A stretch of DNA of 64,000 nucleotides from Daphnia pulex (Eukaryota > Arthropoda > Branchiopoda > Diplostraca > Daphniidae): positions 6,324,001-6,388,000 of the forward strand of contig NC_060021.1 in the NCBI RefSeq assembly GCF_021134715.1. Direction: 5' to 3'. Made by a program: the position numbers and the translations under genes. A model generated the notes under the pieces. The model made no database searches. It worked only from the letters and a program-made list of their open reading frames with translations, and was not told the DNA's origin. This document shows, piece by piece, positions 40,612 to 55,300 of this stretch; within the stretch, counting starts at the first letter, position 1; the number at the start of each line of letters is the position of its first letter.

Positions 40612-40639
40612 CTGGGCTGCGCGATGGATCTGGCTGCAT
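40612..40639 (-). CDS. Candidate micro first exon (28 nt) joining the 34.9 kb exon
   Basis: A minus-strand ATG at 40639 opens nine codons (MQPDPSRSP) plus one base before a CAG|GTGAAT donor, phase 1. The acceptor-bounded exon 34900-34674 has 17 open nucleotides before its own ATG. 28 plus 17 is 45, so joining the two gives an uninterrupted frame that runs into MDQFHH. The arithmetic fit is the only support; a 28-nt ATG-to-donor stretch can arise by chance. Confidence 0.3.
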
Positions 40640-41418
40640 GTTTTTATACGACAGGGCAACCAAAAACCAAAAGGGAAGAAACATAATAAAAAGACAAGGA
40701 ACTGACTGACACACTTTTCTTCTCTTTTCTCTTTGTTTTCTTTTGGCGTCATTTTTCTTCCTCCCCCATTCGTTCAATCGCTTCGTTAAATCAACCGAAA
40801 TTTGTGCCTTTTGCGTGAAAAGAAGAAGAAGAATCTGCCCTTCATTGCCTTTTGTTCTGGGCCAAATTGAGAAAGACAAAACAGCGGCCGATAACAAGAA
40901 AAAATGTTCAAAAAGGGTCGCATCCGGTTGAGACCACCTGTTGCACGTGCAACAAGTTTTATTCGGCGGTCTGTTTCAATATACGCCGTGTGCTAAACGA
41001 TAAAAGAAGAAAAAAGAAAGAAAAGAAAAGAAAAAAAGAGCGACGTGAAGCAGATCATTATGCAAATGGGACACGACGGATACACCGGGAATTCCTTTCA
41101 CGGCGGGTCACGTCGATGTCGTGCTGACCGAGGCAACAACAACAACACAACAACTTAAAAAAAAAAATAAAAACCCGAAATAGAAAATTCGAGTTTCCGG
41201 TTCCGGGTCGAATCGTCATTGTTTCGATTTCACCTTTGAACGTTACGTAATCGCCGGAATAAGTTGACAAAAGAATAAAGGAGGGAATAAAATGAAAAAA
41301 ACAAGACAGGCGGAATTGATTGAATGAAACGAGGTGCGGCAACCATTTGAACTTTGATCTGTCTCCCCACCAAAAAAAAAGTTGGTTGATGAAATCAAAT
41401 GGAGAGGATGAAACTCAC

Positions 41419-41640
41419 GTTTTTGTTGGTTGGATGCGGCTGGTGGTGGCGGACGGGAGTGGTTGTTGCGGTGCGGTTGATTAGTGGGCAGTTGCCACCT
41501 CCCCTTCCTTTGTGATGGCGCATGACGTGCTTGATGTAGCCGTTGACGTGCTCGGCTGAAGTCGCTCCGACGACGATGTTGTTGCTGCTGGCCAGTTGGC
41601 CGCCGTTCCGCTGCAGGTGTCGCTTGCTACACTCGCACAT
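41419..41640 (-). CDS. Candidate distal first exon of SARM (74 codons)
   Basis: A minus-strand exon runs from ATG 41640 to an AAC|GTGAGT donor at 41419, phase 0. The peptide begins MCECSKRHLQRNGGQ and contains ...VNGYIKHVMRHHKG; it is basic and His/Asn-rich. Third positions are strongly G/C, in contrast to the AT-rich surroundings, which argues for a real exon. Phase 0 fits the 23879 exon and other phase-0 SARM exons but not the 34900 entry. If correct, the SARM locus spans at least 27 kb. It could instead belong to an unrecognised short gene. Confidence 0.5.
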
Positions 41641-44600
41641 CTCTCTTCAACTGCTTGTCATTCACTCGCCACCGAAGAAAAATGCAAAGAGCAGCACAGG
41701 AATTTGCTGCTCATAATCAAAACGAGTTCTTTCTCTACCAACAATCTATCTTGTCTGTTTGCTGGGACGACAGCCGGCTCCCACTTCCGGCCGGCCCACC
41801 GCCTCCCACCTACAAAAGAGTGAAAAGAAAAAAAACATTCAGGAAACATCAGAATTTATGTCAGTGCATTTTGTTTTTTTAAATTAAAAGTTCAACTCTT
41901 CTTTTTGACGCAGTTGCTGTTTAGCCAAATAACGAACCGACTAGATAGAAAAGATGCTCATTAAAGAAATGGCAGCAGCTTTACAAAAATGGAAAAATTT
42001 GGGAAATTATTTTCAAGGTTGGCAAGGGGAACCAATCAGACGAGGTCGTGCGAAATAGAAAAAAGCTATTTTATTTTAGTTTGACATTCCGGCTGGTACT
42101 CAATAATAATGACTATACTTTTTAACAGTGTATCCAGTATACACACTCTACTACTGCGTCAGATAATTGCCACCACCACGCCATTTTGTTCTCCTTTATG
42201 TGTCTCGCTGAGGGATAAATATATATCTCTAGACAGTCTTCGAGCTCTTTAACGACGTATTATGTCCAGATTTCTCACAGGACGTTCCAACATTGGCGTG
42301 ATTACGTGTGGCCGTGAAATTCTTTTCTTTGCTTTTTCTTTTTTAGATTGGTCCCCGCCAGCTGTAAAATTAGTCTCAGATCCGGTTGACATTATTAGCC
42401 AATCGTCCAATTACCATAACAATAATTTTGGTAACAAAAATTCCCCCCATAGCTGGAGATGGATGGTAAAAAAAAGTTATTCGTATTCCAAGGTTCAACC
42501 CAGAAGCAAGTTTTGCATCATGCTGGCAATAAAAACTAAACCAGTCTTTTTTTTTTTTTGTTATCTCTGACCATACAAACACACAGATTCAAAAGCAAAC
42601 AGGCCAAGAGATCTGGAACTTTCTTCTGGTTTTCTCTTACACACGAGGTTCTATGGAGTGTAACATCCTGACAATATTTACCATAACAAAAACATCAAAT
42701 AACTCCAGACAGTAACATGAGACAGACATGAGTACTGAATTATGAGACTCAAAATGGCCACTTACTTGAGAGTAATTTCCTAGTATGGCCATGACGAACT
42801 TCTCGAGACACAACACACATGTCCCCTTCTCAAAATACAATCACGAGTGACTAATTACTACCTGAGTATTTTTTAACGACTTGAGCTGTAAAAAAAAACA
42901 ACAGGAAAAATGAAACAAAACGAGGGAAATGAAAATAAAGAACAGCATGGTTCACTTGAAATTGTTCACTTTCTAACTCGAGCCATTTCTCGTGCAACGT
43001 TGTCATTGCACAACGTTGCAACTATTTTTATTCAAATTAAAATTTTTCCGTCAGAGAAATAATAATGAAAATTTGTCAGATTACTCAGATAAGCCAAAGA
43101 ATAATGCAATAAAATAGCCAAAGGCTAGTTTTAAAATAATAAAAAAACAAAACCTTTTTCACTTGACCCGAAAACCAAACTTCATGGCTGCTGCTGTTGA
43201 AACGTAGTCGTGAATATCAGACGATGGATCTGACGTGAAGTCAACCGTGTTGATGCCAATTTCTCTTAACGAGATAACGAAAGATTTCTGCCACTAGCGA
43301 TTACAATCTAAGTCGACTGATACAACAGCATTTCATATCGTTGAACTGAAAATTTCATCGTCTAATATTCGTGACGGGGTTGGCATCGAACCGGATGCCG
43401 AGGAATGCACGTGCGTCAAATTATGACATTTGAATCTCTTTACAACTTTTGCTGGGTTGTTAGACTCTCGGCAAGGGAGGGAGCCGTAGGGACATGTTTA
43501 ATAACTCTCGGTCGTGACAAGAGCGTAACACAACATAGGGATAGTTGTAATAACCCGCCGAAAAAAACCAAATTTGAATTTCAGAATAGGAAGGAAAAAA
43601 GAACGACCACCAACCAGGTCGATTATATGTTTCACGAAACAACTGACAGCGGAAATTCCCTCTCTTTTAAGAAACTAAACAAAAACGTGAACAACAGTGG
43701 AAACACACACACACTGCGGACGGGAGCAATACGTAGAGAAATCACGAATCAATTTGGCTTGACGGGGAGGCGGGAAAAAAGCTCTACGCGGCCGACATGT
43801 CGTTCAAACTAAAGATACGAGAGAATCATATAATCACGTTTCGTTCGTTCATTTTTTTTTCCTCGTTCATTTCGGCAATAAGACGCCGAAATGAACGAAG
43901 GGAATATTCGGGCAATCAAAAGTTGGCACGCCAGGGCTGCCAAATTCACGAACGCTCTATCATCTCACATAATGACTGGCGACCTTGGTGTGTATGCGCA
44001 CAGAGAGCTCTTCTCATCATTTCGTTCTCGAGTTCAATAGCTGTATGGCTATTATTGCACTGGCGCTCTATTATCACGGAAGAGAATCTCTCAACCCAGG
44101 AGAATGAACTTTGGAAAATTGAGCAGCAAGAATGAAACAACAACGCCAACCACCAGCTGATCAACAAAGCGTGAGTAATCCACAGCCACGGAGCGCGCTG
44201 GCCATCTACGGAACCATTTCTCCCGTATTTAATCGTAAAAGTAGCCTAGTTTGTAATTCAAACCGCCTTGAGGCGTTAATAATCACCAGCACCGCCAATG
44301 ATTCATATACACATGCAAGGGGGCCAGCCAGACTATGTCAATTTCGCGTTCAATGCTATCATAAATTATCAGCGATTCATTTGTGATCGTCTCGGGTAAC
44401 ACGGACGACCTTTCGCAGTAACCTCTGCGAGCTATGCGTGAATGTTTTTCGATAGCGAATAATATAAACGCCAGCACACCAATCTACGGTTACTAAAGTA
44501 TCGAATAGAGTGTTGTCTCTCTTACTATACCTTATTAAATACGGTGTGAGAGTGTCTTCTTGTTGTTGGATATTCCTCCAAAGTGGACGCACGACGATCG

Positions 44601-46533
44601 AAGATAAAACCGCACGTGCTGCTCGCTCCCGATTGGCCGCCGACACGCACCCCGCGCGTTGAGACGTAGAAGAAAACAAAACAAAACAACCAGACACTTT
44701 ACTATATCCTTTTTGGAGAAGAAGATGATGAAGAGGAAAAAGAAGAAGAGAAGAGAAGAAGAAGGGACGAGGCACGATCACTGGCTTCCTCTCGAGACCG
44801 AGTCAGCTTGGCAACTGAATGAAACAGCCCGCCCTCTTTAAGAAAAGGAAACTATAAGAGAGAGAGAGCCCAGCAAAGCGGCGGCTGCTGCCGGCCTCAA
44901 ACGAGCTATAGTAGTATAATCCTTTCCCAGCAGCAGCTCACCAGCCCAAAGCGGACCACAAAACACAGAAAAAATAGTCGTTGTGAATTTGAGTTTTGTT
45001 GTTATCGTGTAGATTTTTCCCCCATGCGACTATACTACTACTGCTGCTGCAACCATTTTACGGTATTCTCTCGCGGCGCCGGTCAAACAATACATAACTT
45101 GTTGCCTTCGAAATCTTTTTTTTTTTTTTTGGCCAGGCAGAAAATCTATAAAACTACTATACACACTCACTCCAGCGGGGTACTAAAAAAGATGAAAGAA
45201 AAATATCAGTCGAAGAGTTATATATATATGTATAGATGTGTGTGTGTATTCTCTCTTTCGTGAATACGACCTTCGGCCATATAACGCGGTTCTACCTTGA
45301 CTGATTTTTCCTTTTTTTTTATTCTTATCCTGCGAAATGTTGCGTGTTTTCCCCTGGAAAGTTATTAAAAGGCGTGCAACACACACACAAGAATGAATCG
45401 TTCGGCATCGTTTAAAGAAAAGCCCGTATATAAAGACTATAGACTCGAGTGAATAATGTTGTGTTTTGGATTTCACGATAGTGCACCGTCCGGTCGGTCC
45501 GATGTGTGTCCCTCCCGCGGGCGCCTCAGCGTCTCGAGGGAAGAGGATCATCACATTACACATATCAGAAACCCTCTCAAAAATGCATATCCGACAAATA
45601 ACACGAGATAAAAAGGAATGAAAAAAGGGAGGAAAAAGAAGAAGAGCCCTTCACAAGGATATAACCAACAAGACACACACACACACACAGCACTCGAAAG
45701 AAGAAACGCCTCGGGCAGAAGCAATCACGAATTTTTTTTTTGCGCGCGCGCGTTCGACCTCCAAAAACAGCTGTAGATGATCATCAACAACCGACACGTT
45801 CACCATTCGATTTCTCTCGTCGATCGTAAAAATTGGGAATAATAATCAAACAAACGAAAAAAAAGGAAAACGAGTCGGAATTCTCCGTTTGTAGTTTTTG
45901 TTTTTAAGATTCTGTTAGTGCGTGGCACCATTACAACTCACACGTTTTGTTTTTTATACAATCCAAATAGATTTTATGTAACATTTTGGTAACAAAGTTA
46001 AGGTAACTTTTTTGTCAAACGATAACATTTTGGTCGGAATATACACGTAGCATCCAGAGAGAATGAATAAACCATGTAGTAAAAATCGATCAAATCCCCT
46101 ATGACATTCCATTTACAAACAAGAAAGAGAGAGAGAAAGAGAGAGAAACAAAAAAGGATTAGAAATTCTTGCCCTTCCTCAGACGGCTGGAACGAAATGG
46201 ATTTGATGGATGGTCGGCTTTGTAAACGGGGTAGAATAATACAAACAGGTGTTTCTTCTGGAAAAGGGAAAAGCAAAAGGAATACACGAAAAGGAAACAA
46301 AATAGGAAATTAATCCTGGACAAACAAATGGCTCCGTGAAAATAAAGAGCTGGACATTTGAAATAATGGGATGATTAGCATCGGATTTGGTGGTATCCGG
46401 TCTGACCCAACATCCACCAGTCGCAAAAATCAAATCGGCAGGTAAAAATTTGTAATCAAAATGATTTTAGTGGAAATATTAAATTGGCTTTAGGCTGTTT
46501 TCGCGTTATTTGATGCCACTGTCGATTGAATCG
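41641..46533. other. Intergenic, between the SARM upstream region and LIMK
   Basis: Almost 5 kb without a supported gene. It is likely to contain the distal SARM promoter on the left and the LIMK 3' flank on the right. Low-complexity GAA/AGA tracts occur at about 44720-44765, GAGA near 44856-44867, CA near 45672-45690 and alternating GC near 45743-45752. A plus-strand 13-codon ATG stretch at 44132-44170 ends in a good GTGAGT donor, but no downstream plus-strand exon is seen before ERAL1. Confidence 0.4.
42993..43020. repeat. Perfect 11-bp hairpin
   Basis: TGCAACGTTGT and its exact reverse complement are separated by six bases. Each arm also contains the palindrome AACGTT. Its position in intergenic DNA gives no functional clue. 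Confidence 0.6.
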
Positions 46534-49769
<3,236 letters not shown>

Positions 49770-50741
49770 GAAGGAATCTCCATTCTCTAATGTAACATCT
49801 GTCGTGAATTCCAAATGTAACTCTCGGGATTCGGATTTGTGGGGAGATATAGTGCGGGAAATGGATGCGGATAGTTAATCACCCAATGGCCTTCGTCGGA
49901 ACCCTATGATCCCATCCCTTGTTGCGCGCGCGAGTTTTTCTCTAGGACCGACCCGCTTTGAATGTTTTTAAATCTGTTTTATTCTATTTATTTAACTTGG
50001 AGAAGTATTTTGGACACGGAACATGGTTGACCACTAGTTACTCAAGAAGTCCAGATAACAGAAGGCAGACATTCAGATGAAGCATACAGTTATCTTAAAT
50101 TATTCAGTATGATTAGCCGGCCTGTAAGGAGGAATTGCGTAATGTAACTGAATTATTTTGCTGGGGATTCCCATTTTTAGGGTGACAGTGCTGTTCAGGC
50201 GATGGAAATAGTAATGACAATAGAGTGACTTGATTAAATTCAAATTAAGATGTGCACTCATCGCGCTAATCATTATCATAATCACCTTTCGCGCATTTCA
50301 ACAGTGTTCTAATTTAACAACTGCTATTTATTCTTATCAATTACGATATATCAACTTGCATGTTAGTTAGAAAAAGCGTATAAAAATTGTTGTTTGATTT
50401 CTAAGCTCTCCCTATCACTCTGAGAGGACAGCGCCATCTTATCGAATGGTGGACATTATGGACAACTTAGTTTGAGATAGAAGCATAGAACTTTCCGGAA
50501 AATCTAGAAGGTTATTTTATTTTTATATGTTCTACTTTTATGAGTATTTTAAATTAATGAGCACATTTTTCCCTATTAAAAAATAACAGAGTAGGTAGCG
50601 CAGTGTAGCCGACTCCCAAGTCCCAGTTCCAGTCGACTCAAGTTTCGAATTCCGTAAATTATAATTCCGCATTCACTTTCCCGTAAATTATACAGCCAAA
50701 GCCCAAAACATCAGCCAATCAGCTGTCATTGAAGTCGTCTG
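49770..50741. promoter_or_regulatory. Divergent promoter region of LIMK and ERAL1
   Basis: About 970 bp separate the divergent start codons 49769 (minus) and 50742 (plus). It must contain the LIMK 5' UTR and promoter at the left and the ERAL1 promoter at the right. I see no clear core element with a supportable position, and the small open frames within it have no support. Confidence 0.4.
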
Positions 50742-52189
50742 ATGCACGTGGGTATAAATTGTGGTACAAAAATGTTGTGCCATTCACTAACACATCAATC
50801 AAAATGGTTTCGTGTGAATTCATCTTTAAGAGTGTTAACATTGAGATACTTTTCCCAAGAATCTCCATCACCGGGATTTCGTTCACCGTCACAGCGTATT
50901 CCGTCTACGCCGGCTATACAAAGTGAATTGGTTAGAACCCCATCTGAATATGTGAAAGGTTCCCGCGTATTGCAAGTTGCAATTCTTGGCATACCGAATG
51001 CCGGTAAAAGTACTCTAGTCAATCAACTTTCTGGATGGCAGACATGCTCAGTTTCCAAAAAAGTTCACACAACCAAAAAGATGTCGAAAACTGTGTTAAT
51101 CAGAGATGAAACTCAAATTGTTTTCCTCGACACTCCAGGGCTGGTTCTACCTGCTGAAGCCAAACAGTAGGATATATTATTGTTAAATAACAATTATTCT
51201 TAAAATATTTGTATAATTAACATTAGAACATTTCCTTTTCAGGTTTAATCTTGATAAATCCTTTGTAATTGATCCTGAAGTTGCACTATCTAAAGCAAAT
51301 TTACTTTTGGTCTTGCATGACATCAGTAACAAATGGACAAGAGGAAGTTTGAGTTCAAAAATCCTTAGACTTCTCCATCTCTATCCCGACAAAGAATCGG
51401 TTTTAGTATTGAATAAAATTGATTTATTAAAGGAAAAGCGCCTCCTTCTAGACTACACTAACAAATTGACGGAAGGCATAGTTGGTGGTAAATCAATAGC
51501 ATCAAATACTGATCCACGAAAACGAAGAATGAGTCGGCAAAACAGTGACATGTCCACTGTCAATGAAAGCAACACAGAGTTATCGGAACCCACCAATTCA
51601 CGAAGTATGTCAGAGAAGGAAGTGGCAAAAAGGATCGAAGGAAAGATGGGTTGGCCCAACTTTTCTCGTGTGTTTATGATATCTGCCATTGACGGAGACG
51701 GAGTTTCGGACATAGTGGTTCGTAATTATCGGTAGATTAAAATTTTAATTTTTTATACCCAAATTTCTTTCTCAAAGGAACATCTGTATGGAGCTGCTAA
51801 GCCAGGTCGGTGGATGTACAATTCTTCGGTAGTAACGGATCAAAACCCTCATGAAATGGCAATTGCCATAATAAGAGGTAAACTACTAGATATTCTGGAT
51901 AAAGAATTGCCATATTCGATTAATACATCTGTTCGATACTGGGAAGAAGATTTATCAGGTAAATAAAAATAAAACTATTATAGAGGATTAGTTGTGGTAC
52001 ATTTTCATATACGGCATAGGTACCTTGAACATCGTGATGGCTTTAGATTGTCAGAAAAAATTCACTGCTAAAGTAGTTGTCGGCACTGGTGGTCGCACTG
52101 TAATTCAGCTCGCTAGAGAAGCAGAACAAGATTTGAGAAACATGTTCCGTCAAGAAGTTCGTCTTAAAATCGTTGTAGAACCGGCGTAA
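50742..52189 (+). CDS. ERAL1: Mitochondrial GTPase ERAL1 (Era-like)
   Basis: Era-family GTPase that chaperones mitochondrial 12S rRNA during small-subunit assembly. Four exons: 50742-51166, 51243-51717, 51778-51958 and 52020-52189. They sum to 1251 nt, or 416 residues from the first ATG; a second in-frame ATG at 50772 gives 406. The N terminus is basic and Ser-rich with no acidic residues early on, as expected for a mitochondrial presequence. G motifs: GIPNAGKST (G1), DTPGL (G3) and NKID (G4). A Ser/Arg-rich insert precedes a conserved WPNFSRVFMISA stretch. The C-terminal KH domain contains VVGTGGRTVIQLAREAE in place of the usual GxxG loop. The second-exon donor (GTG|GTTCGT) is the least certain boundary. 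It lies tail-to-tail with the zinc-finger gene, 197 bp apart. Confidence 0.93.
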
Positions 52190-52197
52190 AGAAAAGT

Positions 52198-52203
52198 AAT
52201 AAA
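52198..52203 (+). terminator. Polyadenylation signal of ERAL1
   Basis: AATAAA lies nine bases after the ERAL1 stop codon, implying an extremely short 3' UTR in the 197 bp gap before the convergent zinc-finger gene. Confidence 0.6.
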
Positions 52204-52385
52204 AGAATGTATGTAATTCTTGGTCGTGTACAATTGACGTGTATTCAAAATTGGTGTTGTGTTCTTCTCACTTTCATGATGTCTTTACAGAACTAAAGCA
52301 GAAGACGTGTCTCTTCGATGGGGTAGGACAAAATCTCAAAAAGATATAATCTTAACAACCCTTGTTCAGGATTTTTCTTAATTTT

Positions 52386-55300
52386 TTAAATTATCTGTTG
52401 AGGAGGTGGTTGAGGTTGGAAAAACGGCTCATCAAACAGAGCTCGGTATTTGGGTCTCAATCTGCATTCAGGACAATAATAAGTTCCTTCGGGTGCTTCT
52501 GAAATGCCAACACACTCAAAGTGGAACCATTCATAGGGACAATCACTAGCGTCACAGCCAATCATTTGTGAAACTTCATCGTAAGGACATCGGCAATAGC
52601 AGTAAAGTCTGTCAGGATCTTCAAACGAAGGTACTGGATGTATGGGTGTTTTCATCACCTTCGCCGGAGAGAGTGGAGGCGGTGGAGGAATTGCGTCATA
52701 GTTGTGAGTAAATTTTAATTTCGCAGTCGTTCGCCCCGGCTTTTTCGAGATGGTTTTCACTTTTTTAGTTGAAGCGGCCGGGTTGATTTTTTCTTCCAAA
52801 CTGTCACCCTCGTACCAGTAGAGATCGTCGTTCCGTTTACGCCGACCTCGTCCACGCTTAGAGTCGGATCTCTGCTCTACATTAACTGCCGGAGGTGGCG
52901 GTGCCATAGTGATCTCCTTTACAGGAAGTGGCATGATGTTTAACATCGGAATCGGCTCTTTTTTCCTCTTGAGAGACCGCTTGTAGAGACCGCTAGCCAC
53001 CGCGTTGATGATGTCGTCGACTGTGTTGCCAGTTGAAGGCAACTGGTGATCTAAAATCCAAAAAAAGCGAATCGTTAATAGTCTATTTTCTTAAGTAAAC
53101 GACTAATTAAAAACCAAATACCTTCCAAATTGAAGTTCAGTGACGATTCTTTCAAGGCTCGTCTCTTCTTTTTCTTCTTCTTTCGCTTCTTTTGAGAATC
53201 ACTCCGAGCTTTAGGTGATGCAAACCTCGACCGCTTCTTGTTCTCCGAATCGGAATCACTTGTTTCTAGGTCCGATTCGTGCACACTGATATCGGCATCC
53301 GATTCGACCCCATTTTCGGAATCTGAGGAGGATTCCAAGGAACTTGGAGGTTCGCTATTGTTTTCAATGTCAACATCCGCCTCATCTCCTTCGGGAGCTT
53401 GAACGACTGCTGGCACTGGCGGTTTCTCTACCACCTCCTCGTCTTCCTCACTGGAACTACTACTGCTGGAACTATCGCTATCGCTGTCACTGCTGCTGCT
53501 TCCACTACTAGAGCTGCTAGAGTCACTGCTGCTAGAACTGCTGCAGCTGCAGTCGGTTGGACAGCAACTGGACTCGCTGTCACTGAGCCGCGTCAAAACT
53601 TTTCCAAATTTCCCTGGTCGGGTACTTAAACTTTTCGCTGGTTTGCCGTTGACCAATTTGCTTTCTTCGTCCTCTTCTGAACTGCTACTGCTACTCAAGT
53701 CCAAAACATAACGAGGTTCTTTCTTACTGCGGTGTTTCTTGTGGTGGCGAGCCTTTCTGGCCAGTTTCTTGAGCTTTTTAGGATCTTCCGGCGGCGGATC
53801 TCCAAGTTTGCAATAATCGTGATCCAACAGAGCAGGGATGGCAGGCTCTGGGGTAATCACAGGGATTTCGGCTTGTTTAGACGTAGCGGCTGAAGCTAGT
53901 AAATCCAGAAGATTGACATCAGAAGTACTGGGTTCTCCGTCCACAGATTTGGTTGCTTCAACAGTTCCGTTAAGTCCATCCCCTTCCATCGGTTCTTCTT
54001 TAATTTTACATTCAGGTAACGGAGAGGTTGGAGGTTCCTTCTGGTCGGTTTCCATTTCGCTGTCAATGCCTTCCTTATTTTCGCCAGATTTCTTCTCACT
54101 TGTTTCTTTAGCTTCACTCAGTTCTTTGTTGCCAAACACTTCATTATTTTTGACATTATTAGCTTCAGAAACTTCTGCATTGGAAATCGTTGGATGTGCA
54201 ACGTCATTCGATGTACCAATATCCGACGGCGTTCCATTGGGTTTACACTTTTCCTCCTCGTCATCCTCAATGTCAAAAATGGAGCTTCCTATACGACTGA
54301 GGGAGGTCACTACAGAAACAGATGCACTGCCCTTTTCTTCATCCACCGGTTTGGTAGCCCCATCTGTGATACTGGCTGTTGGCGCGATGGGCATTTCTTC
54401 GTCGTCATCATCGTCATCGGAAGATAATGAGCATTTGAATCGGACTTTTTCAACAACTGGCTCAGGAGGCGCTTCAATGCTTCCGCCATTTGTCAATTCG
54501 GCTTTAACCTTGTCGGGTGTTTCGGGGCTCTCTTCTGTGCTCACCCTGCGTGACGAAGCGGCTGATCGCTTTGCAGCGTTCTGCTGTCCTATCAGTTTGA
54601 GAAGCTCCTGTTGGACTTTCCTTGGCTTTAGACCACTTTTCTCTAATGCGGATTTGATTTCATTAGCCGCTGCTTCGGCGACAGCCGCTTGATTGACGGC
54701 AGCCTCGCTGTGCTTCATGACTGCGTGTTTAGCCAAGAGTTTCTTTGAAATGAAACTTTTTTTACAGCTATGACATTTGTGCGGCCGCTCGCCGGTGTGT
54801 AAACGAGTGTGAACTTTGAGCATAGACGCCTTGCTGAACTCGAGTCGGCAGACAGTGCAAACGCAGGGATTATCCACCACCTCTGCTAAGGAGGCCGGTG
54901 CCCCTGGGCAGAAATGGTAGGTGCAGAGCCACGTCTTCTCTTGGCAGGTTGGGCAAGGCTTGCTTTCGGTTCCGTGTTTCCACAGCAGATGCATTTCGAG
55001 TGACTCGTAGTTTTTGTAGGACACCTGGCACACAGTACACGCATATGGGCTATCCTGCTGATGGTTGAACATGTGTTTCCGCAATGCTGTCTGGCTCTCG
55101 AAGCAAGTGTGGCATATGTCGCATAGCGAATGCGTGCGAAGATGTGACTGGAGCATGTAGAGACTGACCATTCCCACGATGCCACACAAACGGCACCCAT
55201 AAATCGACTCTTTGCCGGTAGAGACCAAATGCGAGATGAAATAGCCATAGGTTTTAAACTGCTGGCCACACTCGAGACAGGGGTACATCCGAAAGCCATG

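Noticed and set aside
42637-42840. Minus-strand frame ending at a GTAAGT donor
   Set aside because: Opens with TTG; the first in-frame ATG leaves only nine codons, with no other support.
44132-44170. Plus-strand 13-codon ATG stretch with GTGAGT donor
   Set aside because: No downstream plus-strand exon is visible before ERAL1; likely chance.
53838-54692. 284-codon plus-strand open frame
   Set aside because: Antisense shadow of the large zinc-finger exon; its Ser-rich content mirrors the acidic/Ser region on the other strand.
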